This document shows positions 52,889 through 61,072 of a stretch of 64,000 nt of DNA, piece by piece. A program made the position numbers and the translations under genes. The stretch's first letter is position 1, and each line of letters starts with the position of its first letter. The stretch spans positions 62,001-126,000 of the forward strand of contig NZ_JAHXBN010000015.1 of assembly GCF_019924045.1 (NCBI RefSeq). Reading direction: 5' to 3'. Under the pieces are notes generated by a model. It was not told where the DNA came from and searched no databases. It was given only the letters and a program-made list of their open reading frames with translations. The DNA is from Dyadobacter fermentans (GTDB taxonomy: Bacteria; Bacteroidota; Bacteroidia; Cytophagales; Spirosomataceae).

Positions 52889-55800
52889 TCAGCGTGTGCG
52901 GATTATTTTAAATTGCCGCCGCTCTCCGCCGAGATCCAGTTGAATGATGTAATGACCTTCTTCAAGCAGCGATTTTTTCAAATCCATGCTTGCTTCGCTG
53001 TTTTTCACGGTGAATGCTTCACTGTGCAGCACTTTACCGGATGCATTTACGAGCGTCATGTTACCTGTTTTGCCTTCATAGCCCGGCAGCGAAATTTTGA
53101 AGTGATCCACCACCGGGTTAGGATATACGTAAGCAACGTTTCCGCCGTCCAATTGTACACTTAGGATTTTGCTGAATGCATAGCTTCCGTCCTTGTCCAC
53201 CATTTTCAAACGGTAATAAGCTTGTCCGTCGAAACTGATCGATGGTTGACCGTCGGTGAGCGTGTAGCTATCAATACCTTCTTTAAAATCAACTTTTCCG
53301 AAAGCCCCAAACTGCTTCGCATCGGCCGCTCGCTCGATTTCGAAATGGCTGAAATTGACTGCATCGGCGATTTGCCAATCGAGTTTTACGGCTTTTCCTT
53401 CGGGTTTGGCGCTGAATTCAACCAGTCGCACAGGTAACGGCACATCAACCGTTTGCAGGACAAAGCCGCTGAAACCCTGGGTATCGAAGCTCACTTCCCA
53501 ACGTTTGAAGGTGTCGTTCCAGACAATGTCATTATCGGCGGGATCTATGATGGTGGAGACAGGCGACGGATAGCTTCCAGGCAAACCCGTGCCGTCACTA
53601 CTGGTACCTGCATATTTCCCCACGCGGAGGTTCGCTTTGCCCGAGGCGTCATCCGCATTCGCGGGCAAGTTCAGCATACTGCCCGGCGCAGTATTGAATG
53701 CATTAAAATCATCTTGCGAAAAATACAACGTTACTCGTCCTGTGGCAGTTGCGGCATTCTGCTGCGGCGTAATTTCGTAGTGCCGGGCCACAAATGCGTT
53801 GCCGCCATATGTGGGAACACTGGCTTCCAACCACGCCTTAGCGCTTACGTTACCTGTAAGCGGGCTCGCACCCTTCGACTCGACGGTAGCGATAATGCGG
53901 CAGCCGGTCCCGCCCATGAGCGACGCGGTTTGTGAGGGATTGATTGTCGCGGATCCGGTATCTGAGTTTTTGGAAAGGAAAGGCGCTCCTGTGGGATAGT
54001 ACAGTACTATTTTCCCCGAAAATTCTACGATAAGATAATCATACACGTCGTTATACCGGCTCTGCCAGCTGCCAATAACGCTGTTACAATCATTGATTTC
54101 TCCCGCTACGCCGGTCAGGCCATTTCCCCATGTCACCGCACCCGCCTGGCTGTACTCTCGCGAATTAACGTAGTAGTCACCATTTGGAAGTTTCACTATC
54201 CCGTCGATGCCGATGCGGTCGCTGGCATAAGTCCCAACCAGGGAATTCGCGCTGCTCACAGCACCACTAATCCCGGTTGTCCCGTTTGCAAACGTAAGTG
54301 CGCCGGCGTACTGGGCTGTACCGTTCCATGCGTTGCTGCTTACCACATAATTGCCATTCGCGAGAGGAAATACATAATTACCCACGAAGTCATTGGGATG
54401 AGTCCCGTAAAGAGAATTACCGGCATCAGGGCTACCTGTCCGTCCTGTTGCTCCATCCGCCCAGGTTGCCAGGCCTGCCATTTCCACTCCATTAAAATTG
54501 TTGACATGACTTTGTATCACATAATTGCCGTTCGTCAATGCGGTCGTATAGAATGAGGCTATGTTATCGTCCTGCTTCGTCCCAATGAATGAATTGGCCG
54601 CAGTTACTTCCCCCACCCGGCCGGTAGCGCCATCACACCACGTCGCGGCACCTACTCTTAGTTTGGCTCCATCACTCCAAAGCGGACTGGTCACCACATA
54701 ATTACCATTCGTAAGCGCCCTCGCTCCCAAATGCCCCACGCGGTCCATCGCAACTGTTCCTACCAATGAATTAGCCGGGCTTACTGCTCCCGTAATTCCG
54801 GTAGCCCCATTCCCCCAGGTAACCGCCCCGGCCCATTTGAGGCCATTCCGGTTCCAGTTATGGCTTATTACCACGTAGTTTCCATTCGTAAGGGGCACTA
54901 CCGTTTCCAGCGGCCCCATACTTTCCAGTGAGAAGATCTGCCAGGTAACCGGCTGCGACCCTCCGACATAATCGGTACCGTCGGTCCCCACGAGTGAGTT
55001 AGAACTGCTTACCAGCCCGAAAGTACCAGTCGACCCATTGCCCCAGGTTACGGCACCCGCGTTCTCGGCTGAGCCATTTTTCCAGAACGGGCTGCTTGTC
55101 ACATAATTTCCATTCGAAAGTGCGACGGGTTTGAAAATTCCTACCTTATCCTTGGCACTGCCTCCTATCAACGAATTGGCGGCACTGGCCACCCCAACGC
55201 GCCCGGTTGTGCCACTGCACCAGGTTATGGCGCCCGCGCTGTCGAGAGCCGCATTCTTCCAGGCCGGGCTGCTCACTACATAATTGCCGTTGGTGAGGGC
55301 TGTCAGCCGCGGGGTATCATCATCCAAGCCGCCGCCGCCCAGCCGCTCGTTGGCCGTGGCACCCACCAGCGAATTGGCCGTTCCCACCACGCCGGTACGC
55401 CCCGTGGAACCATCACACCAGGTAACTGCGCCCACATTTTGCACCCCGCCATTGTCCCATGAGGGAGACGGGACTACGTAATTACCATTGGGTAAAGCCA
55501 ATACAGGGCTCCATCCAACGTAATCCCCCGTACTGTTCCCTACCAGTGAGTTGGAGGCGCTCACCACACCTATCAAGCCGGTATTTCCGTTACACCAGGT
55601 GACGGCACCCAGCGTATTCTTCCCTGCATTCCGCCAGCTGTATGTTCTAACCACGTAATTCCCGTTGGATAATACGGTAATGCCATTGACTCCCACCTGG
55701 TCCGAGGCCGTGTTTCCGATCAGCGAATTCGAAGCATTGACTACCCCGTTGAGGCCTGTAACGCCATTTACCCAGGTCACCGCTCCCACATACGCCTTGG

Positions 55801-56131
55801 CGCCATCGCTCCAATTGTCGCTCACCACCACGAAGTTTCCGTTAGGTAATGCAAAAATCTTACGTCCGATCAGGTCTCCGGCCTTTTCACCCTTGAGTGT
55901 GCTGATCACCTCCTGAGTGTTCCCATCGTAAAGCAATACAATCCCAATATTGGATTTCCCCGGTTCGTCGTACCCCTGGCTGGATATCACAAAATTCCCA
56001 TTGGTAAGAACCGTCGTAGTAAATGAACTGACTCCTGTGGGAAGCTGAATTTCCCTGGTCTGGGCGTGGACCTGAAGGGGGATAATTCCGGAAAGAAGGC
56101 CCGAAAGGGCGAAACGTAACAATTTTCTCAT
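52889..56131 (-). CDS. Type IX-secreted repeat protein
   Basis: A 1080-residue secreted protein. It starts with a signal peptide (MRKLLRFALSGLLSGIIPLQ, cut after VHAQ). Eleven repeats of about 60-70 residues follow (about 25-730), each with NGNYVV, then W-x-NG, then VGAVTWGNG-TG and ANSLVG. A linker and a beta-rich region come next (about 750-960). It ends in a type IX secretion C-terminal sorting domain (from VYPNPVVDHFKISLPG to FKIIRTR). I recall this repeat type as DUF5650, but I could not confirm the number. It is likely exported across the outer membrane and attached to or released from the surface. The start is discussed in a finding. Confidence 0.88.
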   Translation of the reverse strand: MRKLLRFALSGLLSGIIPLQVHAQTREIQLPTGVSSFTTTVLTNGNFVISSQGYDEPGKSNIGIVLLYDGNTQEVISTLKGEKAGDLIGRKIFALPNGNFVVVSDNWSDGAKAYVGAVTWVNGVTGLNGVVNASNSLIGNTASDQVGVNGITVLSNGNYVVRTYSWRNAGKNTLGAVTWCNGNTGLIGVVSASNSLVGNSTGDYVGWSPVLALPNGNYVVPSPSWDNGGVQNVGAVTWCDGSTGRTGVVGTANSLVGATANERLGGGGLDDDTPRLTALTNGNYVVSSPAWKNAALDSAGAITWCSGTTGRVGVASAANSLIGGSAKDKVGIFKPVALSNGNYVTSSPFWKNGSAENAGAVTWGNGSTGTFGLVSSSNSLVGTDGTDYVGGSQPVTWQIFSLESMGPLETVVPLTNGNYVVISHNWNRNGLKWAGAVTWGNGATGITGAVSPANSLVGTVAMDRVGHLGARALTNGNYVVTSPLWSDGAKLRVGAATWCDGATGRVGEVTAANSFIGTKQDDNIASFYTTALTNGNYVIQSHVNNFNGVEMAGLATWADGATGRTGSPDAGNSLYGTHPNDFVGNYVFPLANGNYVVSSNAWNGTAQYAGALTFANGTTGISGAVSSANSLVGTYASDRIGIDGIVKLPNGDYYVNSREYSQAGAVTWGNGLTGVAGEINDCNSVIGSWQSRYNDVYDYLIVEFSGKIVLYYPTGAPFLSKNSDTGSATINPSQTASLMGGTGCRIIATVESKGASPLTGNVSAKAWLEASVPTYGGNAFVARHYEITPQQNAATATGRVTLYFSQDDFNAFNTAPGSMLNLPANADDASGKANLRVGKYAGTSSDGTGLPGSYPSPVSTIIDPADNDIVWNDTFKRWEVSFDTQGFSGFVLQTVDVPLPVRLVEFSAKPEGKAVKLDWQIADAVNFSHFEIERAADAKQFGAFGKVDFKEGIDSYTLTDGQPSISFDGQAYYRLKMVDKDGSYAFSKILSVQLDGGNVAYVYPNPVVDHFKISLPGYEGKTGNMTLVNASGKVLHSEAFTVKNSEASMDLKKSLLEEGHYIIQLDLGGERRQFKIIRTR

Positions 56132-56394
56132 ACAGCGTTGTTGATAGGTATTGGATATTTGCGAGAGTGGAAGTTGACCGGTCAGCAGGAGCGCAGCCAG
56201 CGCGAAGAATCGCAGCATAATTTTCATAGCGTCGTGTATCAAGTTTTAAAAGCAGGTACATAAACTATATGTAACTGCTTAATGCCTTGACGAAGATATA
56301 ATAATTCCCGCTCAATTCCCTTCGTAGTAAAACGATAGGTTCTGCCGATAATTTAACGGTAACGTCCGGGACTATTTACACAAATTTACCGCGC

Positions 56395-56976
56395 TCAAAA
56401 CCGTACACTCAATCCACCACTAAATACCCCTTTATACCCATAACCCAACTCCATAGATACACCCACCTTATCACCTATCCGCAATCCGGCGGGCGTCACC
56501 TGGAACGTGTAGCCGAATTCGGTTTCGGTCTGTACTTCATAAAAGCTTTTGCGTTTGACAAAAAAACCGACACCCGCCGTGCCATAAAATTGAAATGCAC
56601 GCTGTTTTGCCCAGTATACGGTTGCCTCACCGGCGGTGGTTAGCGAACGTCGTTTCCAGCGGTCGTTAATAGCAAAATCGGGTATCCATCGGTCCGGCGA
56701 CGGGTTGTATACCGAAGTTCCGCCTATTGCCAGCCTTTCCGAAAGATTGTACTTATAGCTCAGCGACCAGGCTGCACCCGGGACCGTCACCTCTTCGGGA
56801 TCGTTGATCAACGCACTGAGTAAAAGTATAATAGCATCCGAAAAAGCATTTTCCGAAGCCATCAACCCGCCTCCGGCATTTAGTTCGCTTTTTCCTTTAT
56901 CCTGTGATTCTGCCGGCGTAAGCACGCAGCATAAGATCCCTGACAAAATGAACATTTTAATCAAAGGGGTTTTCAT
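56395..56976 (-). CDS. Outer-membrane beta-barrel protein, unknown
   Basis: A 193-residue protein with a signal peptide (MKTPLIKMFILSGILCCVL) and barrel-like strands (YKYNLSERLAIGGTSVYNP, AFQFYGTAGVGFFVKR) ending in an aromatic-rich strand (MELGYGYKGVFSGGLSVRF), typical of an 8-strand OmpA-type barrel. I see no binding motif. Its neighbours do not suggest a function. Confidence 0.78.
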   Translation of the reverse strand: MKTPLIKMFILSGILCCVLTPAESQDKGKSELNAGGGLMASENAFSDAIILLLSALINDPEEVTVPGAAWSLSYKYNLSERLAIGGTSVYNPSPDRWIPDFAINDRWKRRSLTTAGEATVYWAKQRAFQFYGTAGVGFFVKRKSFYEVQTETEFGYTFQVTPAGLRIGDKVGVSMELGYGYKGVFSGGLSVRF

Positions 56977-57123
56977 AGCGAGTAGTTTTTTGTCCTGCTC
57001 AAATTAACTTCACGACTATTATTTTATACCTTGTCCAAAGACATCAATTAGGCATGTCGTACGACAAGATTTCGCATTGTCGTATAACATCCATCGGCAT
57101 CCATTTTCATTTCAATTATACAA

Positions 57124-57444
57124 ATGCGACTCTCCGAAGAATTAAAACCGTTATATCATTTACTGGAAGCTTCCAAATTCATGGTTTCGGAGGAAATCAG
57201 GGAGAAATTTCAGCAGAATCTGAAAAGATTTATGATCCCGAAAGGACGCGTGCTGGTCGATTTGGGGCAGGTTAGTCCGTCGTTGTATTTTATTGAAAAA
57301 GGGGTCATGCGTACGTATTATCTGCGCGGTTCCGAGGATATTACTTCGCTGCTGGTCTCGGAAGGTGATATCGTTTGCGGCACTACACCGGCCACATTCA
57401 GCCGCTGCCTGAAAACCATGCAATTCGACAAAACCCGCCCTTGA
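57124..57444 (+). pseudogene. Crp/Fnr-family regulator with large internal deletion
   Basis: A 106-residue remnant. The first 85 residues are the N-terminal part of a cyclic-nucleotide-binding-like sensor domain (RFMIPKGRVLVDLGQVSPSL and YFIEKGVMRTYYLRG). The last about 18 (TPATFSRCLKTM) match the end of the recognition helix region of the C-terminal HTH. About 100 residues in between are missing, judged from the usual length of about 190. The break lies near 57385-57390. It precedes a flavin reductase gene by 66 bp, which may have been its target. Confidence 0.75.
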
Positions 57445-57510
57445 CAGCACCGCAGCGAGTGCGTATTTTGCATAAAGTTTGCATCCACAACGTCCCCAAA
57501 ACCTACCGCC

Positions 57511-58179
57511 ATGGCCGATTATTCCGTCAGACTGCTCGCCAAAAAGCCTGTTACCCATAATGTAAATGCCTATACGGTGGAGAAGCCGGCGGGTTTCACC
57601 TATACGCCCGGCCAGGCGACGGACTTCTCGATTCAAAAAGGCCCGTGGACGGCAGAAAAGCGGCCCTTCACTTTTACATCGCTGCCCTCCGCAGACACGC
57701 TCGAATTCACGATCAAATCTTATACCGACCATGATGGCGTAACGAACGCATTGACGACAGTCCAGCCGGGCGACCATTTCGAGATCAGCGACGCCTGGGG
57801 TGCCATCGAATATAAGGGCGAAGGCGTATTTCTCGCGGGAGGTGCCGGTATTACGCCGTTTCTGGCTATTTTCAGGGATTTGTATTCCAAAGGAGAGATC
57901 GGAGCAAACCAGCTTTTCTTCTCCAACCGTACTACGGCCGACATTATCCTCAAAGAAGAGCTCGAAAAGATGCTGGGCAACCATTTCTTTAACCTTATCT
58001 CAGATGAGAATGCAGAAGGTTACTATCATGGCCGGATCGACAAGGCTTTCCTGCAAAAACACGTCACCCATTTCGACCAGCCGTTCTACGTCTGCGGGCC
58101 GGACGCATTCACGGAATCGATCCTGAAAGCGTTGGAAGAGCTCGGTGCGAAGGCTGAGACATTGGTATTTGAAAAATAA
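57511..58179 (+). CDS. Flavodoxin/ferredoxin reductase-like oxidoreductase
   Basis: A 222-residue FAD-dependent NAD(P)H oxidoreductase. The FAD domain has TYTPGQATDFSI and RPFTFTSLPSADTLEFTIKS (the RPFT version of RxYS). The NAD domain has GGAGITPFLAIFRDLYS and FYVCGPDAFTESILKAL. No iron-sulfur domain follows, so it transfers electrons to a separate carrier. It lies downstream of the broken Crp/Fnr gene. Confidence 0.9.
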   Translation: MADYSVRLLAKKPVTHNVNAYTVEKPAGFTYTPGQATDFSIQKGPWTAEKRPFTFTSLPSADTLEFTIKSYTDHDGVTNALTTVQPGDHFEISDAWGAIEYKGEGVFLAGGAGITPFLAIFRDLYSKGEIGANQLFFSNRTTADIILKEELEKMLGNHFFNLISDENAEGYYHGRIDKAFLQKHVTHFDQPFYVCGPDAFTESILKALEELGAKAETLVFEK

Positions 58180-58193
58180 ACCCCGACTGGTAG

Positions 58194-58853
58194 TCAGATA
58201 TAACCGAATGCTTCCAGTTCGGCATAGGTGTCTTTCAGCAGCACGCTCCGTCCTACCGGCACGATCAGATAAGTTTCATCCGCAAGGCCGAGTACTTCTT
58301 CATAGGCATGGTCTGAAATAAGAATGCCTTTCCGCGCCTTTTGGTCACTAATTACTTTGCCTATTTGCTCTGCATTAATGGGTGAGAGCGCTGCAAACGG
58401 CTCATCCAGCAATGTAAATGCGACTGGCATTAGCAACACAAGCAACGTCCCGACGAGCCGGCGGTTACCGGTTGATAAATCACCTATCCGGGTACGTCCA
58501 TGTTGTTCGAGGCTTTCAAAATGGTGGCATAATGCCGTAAAATCGACATCATACAACCTACACACGTCACTCACGCGTAGGCTCGCGGGCAAAAACGAAT
58601 GCTGGGGAAGATAGCTGATCAGCCCGCGATGTTGGTAAGGATGCGAAAAATAGTCGCCATCCACCCTCACTGACTGGCTCTGGCCACGGAGCGTTCCGAA
58701 CATCATCTGCATCAGGCTGGATTTACCGGTTCCATTGCGGCCCAGGAGCCCGGTAATATGGCCGGTTTGCAGCTTGATGTAAATATTTTGAAGAGTTTTC
58801 TGTCCTTCATATTCCAGCCACATGCTGTCCGCTTCGAGAATGTGGCTGCTCAC
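58194..58853 (-). CDS. ABC transporter ATP-binding protein
   Basis: A 219-residue ATPase. Walker A is GLLGRNGTGKSSLM, the Q-loop YLPQHSF, the signature is degenerate (LSTGNRRL in place of LSGGQ), Walker B is FTLLDEPFAAL, and the switch His is in ILISDHAYEEV. The start is a GTG at 58853 that overlaps the stop of the upstream membrane protein (GTGA), so the two are coupled. The frame up to 59030 has no fitting start. Confidence 0.9.
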   Translation of the reverse strand: MSSHILEADSMWLEYEGQKTLQNIYIKLQTGHITGLLGRNGTGKSSLMQMMFGTLRGQSQSVRVDGDYFSHPYQHRGLISYLPQHSFLPASLRVSDVCRLYDVDFTALCHHFESLEQHGRTRIGDLSTGNRRLVGTLLVLLMPVAFTLLDEPFAALSPINAEQIGKVISDQKARKGILISDHAYEEVLGLADETYLIVPVGRSVLLKDTYAELEAFGYI

Positions 58854-59176
58854 TTTGTCCACTCGGCAGATAATTGAATAGTAACCATTGATAAAGAGAA
58901 GAGGATAAAATCTGTGACGAAAGCATAAGTGAAAAGCTGCTGTCGGGAAAGATTTGCATTCGCATAAAAGAAAAACAAATGCGCATACCGGCGCCGCAAA
59001 ATGTAAACGGAAATGCCTTGCAGGAAGCATTTGAAAAGGATCAGCGCAGGTATTAATACGTACAGATCACGGCCTGTCGGTCGGCCTAACGCGAACCACG
59101 CAGTCATTGGGATAACCCAGAGGTAAAATCCAATTGAACGATAAAAGATGGCTAACAGATGCAATTTTGTCTTCAT
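58850..59176 (-). CDS. Small membrane protein encoded with the ABC ATPase
   Basis: A 108-residue protein with three likely membrane helices (about 8-28, 38-56 and 85-103). It is not recognised, but by position it should be the membrane partner of the ATPase encoded downstream, with a 4-bp overlap. It is much shorter than a usual permease subunit. Confidence 0.72.
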   Translation of the reverse strand: MKTKLHLLAIFYRSIGFYLWVIPMTAWFALGRPTGRDLYVLIPALILFKCFLQGISVYILRRRYAHLFFFYANANLSRQQLFTYAFVTDFILFSLSMVTIQLSAEWTK

Positions 59177-59356
59177 TTAGAGCACCTTAACGATTGATAT
59201 TCGCTAAAATAATAGCCGACTCTTCAACTAATTCGGGTTTAAGTATTTTTAACAACTTCCCTAGCAAGCGATTTTCAAAATCACCGGATTTTCCATACAA
59301 CCATTTCAACCAAAAAATGCCTCTTTAAGCACCGGCCCCTATTTACTTCAGTCTGC

Positions 59357-60610
59357 ATGAGATACATTTTACCACTGTTGTGGATTCTGCTGAAACCGCT
59401 AACTGCCGCCGCGCAGGACACGATTCGCGTGACTTACAGCGAGGAATCTGACACGCTGACCGCCCACCAGAAGTTTATCGACCGGTATGATAATGTGTTC
59501 ATGACGCGTGTCCCTACGAAACACATTGTCAAGGCGGGGTACCGCACTTCCGATCTCAGGGGGATCGGCATTGGAGTCGACATCAGCTATGAGTATAAGT
59601 TGCTACCTGCCCTTTCGCTGGAAGCAACCTTGCGTGGCCAGACCAATACGCCGAACGATGCCATTTATAATCGCACGTTTGTCAAACCATGGCGCGGTAA
59701 CACATGGCTGGGTGCAAAAGCCCGGTGGTACTACACCATGCCCGGTAGAATTCGAAAAGGGCTCAATGCCAACAATTTCAGCGGGGCTTACCTGGCAATG
59801 TCTTACGAACAACCGTTGAAATCGACGCGCAAGTGGGAAGTTAATCCATACAAGCGAGTGATAGCGATTACACCGGGCTTTCAGAGCCGCTTCCTGAATT
59901 GGGGGCATGTCGATATTTCGTTCGGGGCCTATTATATGCAGCCGGGGCCTAGCCAGGCATCCAGGGATCCGCTTTTTCCAGACGAAAACAAGCCCGACTT
60001 CAAACAAAATATTATTTTTTCAACTCAAATGACTGTCGGAATTGCACTTGGGGACTGGAAGCGCTCTCAACCGTCACAACTGTGTGAAATGCTCCTATGC
60101 GACGAAGAAATTCACAACCAATGGAAAATACGGTTTCCGGAGTTCAGCATGGGTTTAAATCACAGGTCATTACGTACAGGCATTGCACGGGAAGCCAAGT
60201 TCGGTAAAAGCCCTTTTTCCCTGGACATAAATGCTAATGCCGAATTTTACGATAAGTCGCCGGACGGCATCCGTGGATTTTCAATCAGAGCGGGCCTGCA
60301 AGCGCGGTACTATTTTTTACAGCGTATGCAAATCCGACATGGCAAATCAGGCGATAATCTCTCCGGCTTCTACATCGCATTCGAAGCCGCAAATATTCAT
60401 ACGAAGTACAAAAGTTATGCATACGGCCATCAAATGAATAAAAGATACTGGTCATTTTCACCATCGATTGGTTTTCAGCAACGACTGTTTAAGCATATTT
60501 ATGTGGATGCGAACGTCGGTTATAATGTGATCCCGACGGCCGCAGAATACCCTTACGACGCACTTCACCGGCGCTATTCCGCAAAACTTGCGCTCGGCTT
60601 CTGCTTGTGA
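59357..60610 (+). CDS. Exported outer-membrane barrel-like protein
   Basis: A 417-residue protein with a signal peptide (MRYILPLLWILLKPLTAAAQ) and many amphipathic strands (RGIGIGVDISYEYKLLPALS, WEVNPYKRVIAITPGFQSRF, YVDANVGYNVIPTA) ending YSAKLALGFCL, consistent with an outer-membrane barrel. I do not recognise the family. It lies upstream of the second BlaI/M56 locus with an 88-bp gap on the same strand but has its own start region. Confidence 0.75.
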   Translation: MRYILPLLWILLKPLTAAAQDTIRVTYSEESDTLTAHQKFIDRYDNVFMTRVPTKHIVKAGYRTSDLRGIGIGVDISYEYKLLPALSLEATLRGQTNTPNDAIYNRTFVKPWRGNTWLGAKARWYYTMPGRIRKGLNANNFSGAYLAMSYEQPLKSTRKWEVNPYKRVIAITPGFQSRFLNWGHVDISFGAYYMQPGPSQASRDPLFPDENKPDFKQNIIFSTQMTVGIALGDWKRSQPSQLCEMLLCDEEIHNQWKIRFPEFSMGLNHRSLRTGIAREAKFGKSPFSLDINANAEFYDKSPDGIRGFSIRAGLQARYYFLQRMQIRHGKSGDNLSGFYIAFEAANIHTKYKSYAYGHQMNKRYWSFSPSIGFQQRLFKHIYVDANVGYNVIPTAAEYPYDALHRRYSAKLALGFCL

Positions 60611-60664
60611 TTATCCGAATTGACATCGTCGGCACCATTTTCAAAGATTTTAACTAAATATAAG

Positions 60665-60694
60665 TTTGATAACTAAATTTTAGTTATACCTTTG
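60665..60694 (+). promoter_or_regulatory. Promoter with embedded dyad operator for the second BlaI/M56 operon
   Basis: TTTG (60665-60668) and TACCTTTG (60687-60694) are -33 and -7 elements with an 18-bp spacer. The spacer is filled by the perfect dyad ATAACTAAA-T-TTTAGTTAT (60669-60687). The ATG starts 4 bp after the -7 box, so the transcript would be leaderless or almost so. Confidence 0.7.
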
Positions 60695-60698
60695 GATC

Positions 60699-61067
60699 AT
60701 GGAACCGATCACGCATTCTGAAGAAAACATCATGCGCATTCTCTGGGAACTTGGAGAAGGTGTTGTGCATGACATTATTGAAAAATTGCCCGACCCGAAG
60801 CCGCCTTACACCACGGTGTCGTCGATCGTCCGGTTACTGGAAAAGAAGGGCTTTATTGATCACAAGGCTTATGGAAAAACTTACGTGTACTTCCCTGCGG
60901 TTACTCGCGAGCAGTACGCACGGCGGTCATTTTCCGACTTGATGAAGCATTATTTCCAGGGATCTCCGAAGAATGTCGTTTCGTTTATGATGGAGGAAAA
61001 TACCTTGAAACCGAACGAAATCGATGATTTGAAGCAGCTGATAGACTCCTACTACCCCAAATCCTGA
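60699..61067 (+). CDS. BlaI/MecI/CopY family transcriptional repressor (locus 2)
   Basis: A 122-residue winged-helix repressor: EPITHSEENIMRILWELGEG opens it, YTTVSSIVRLLEKKGFIDHK is the DNA-reading part, and a C-terminal dimer helix follows (LKPNEIDDLKQLIDSYYP). It pairs with an M56 metallopeptidase 5 bp downstream. Its operator (ATAACTAAA dyad) differs from the TACGA dyads at the first locus, so cross-talk is unlikely. Confidence 0.93.
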   Translation: MEPITHSEENIMRILWELGEGVVHDIIEKLPDPKPPYTTVSSIVRLLEKKGFIDHKAYGKTYVYFPAVTREQYARRSFSDLMKHYFQGSPKNVVSFMMEENTLKPNEIDDLKQLIDSYYPKS

Positions 61068-61072
61068 TCACT

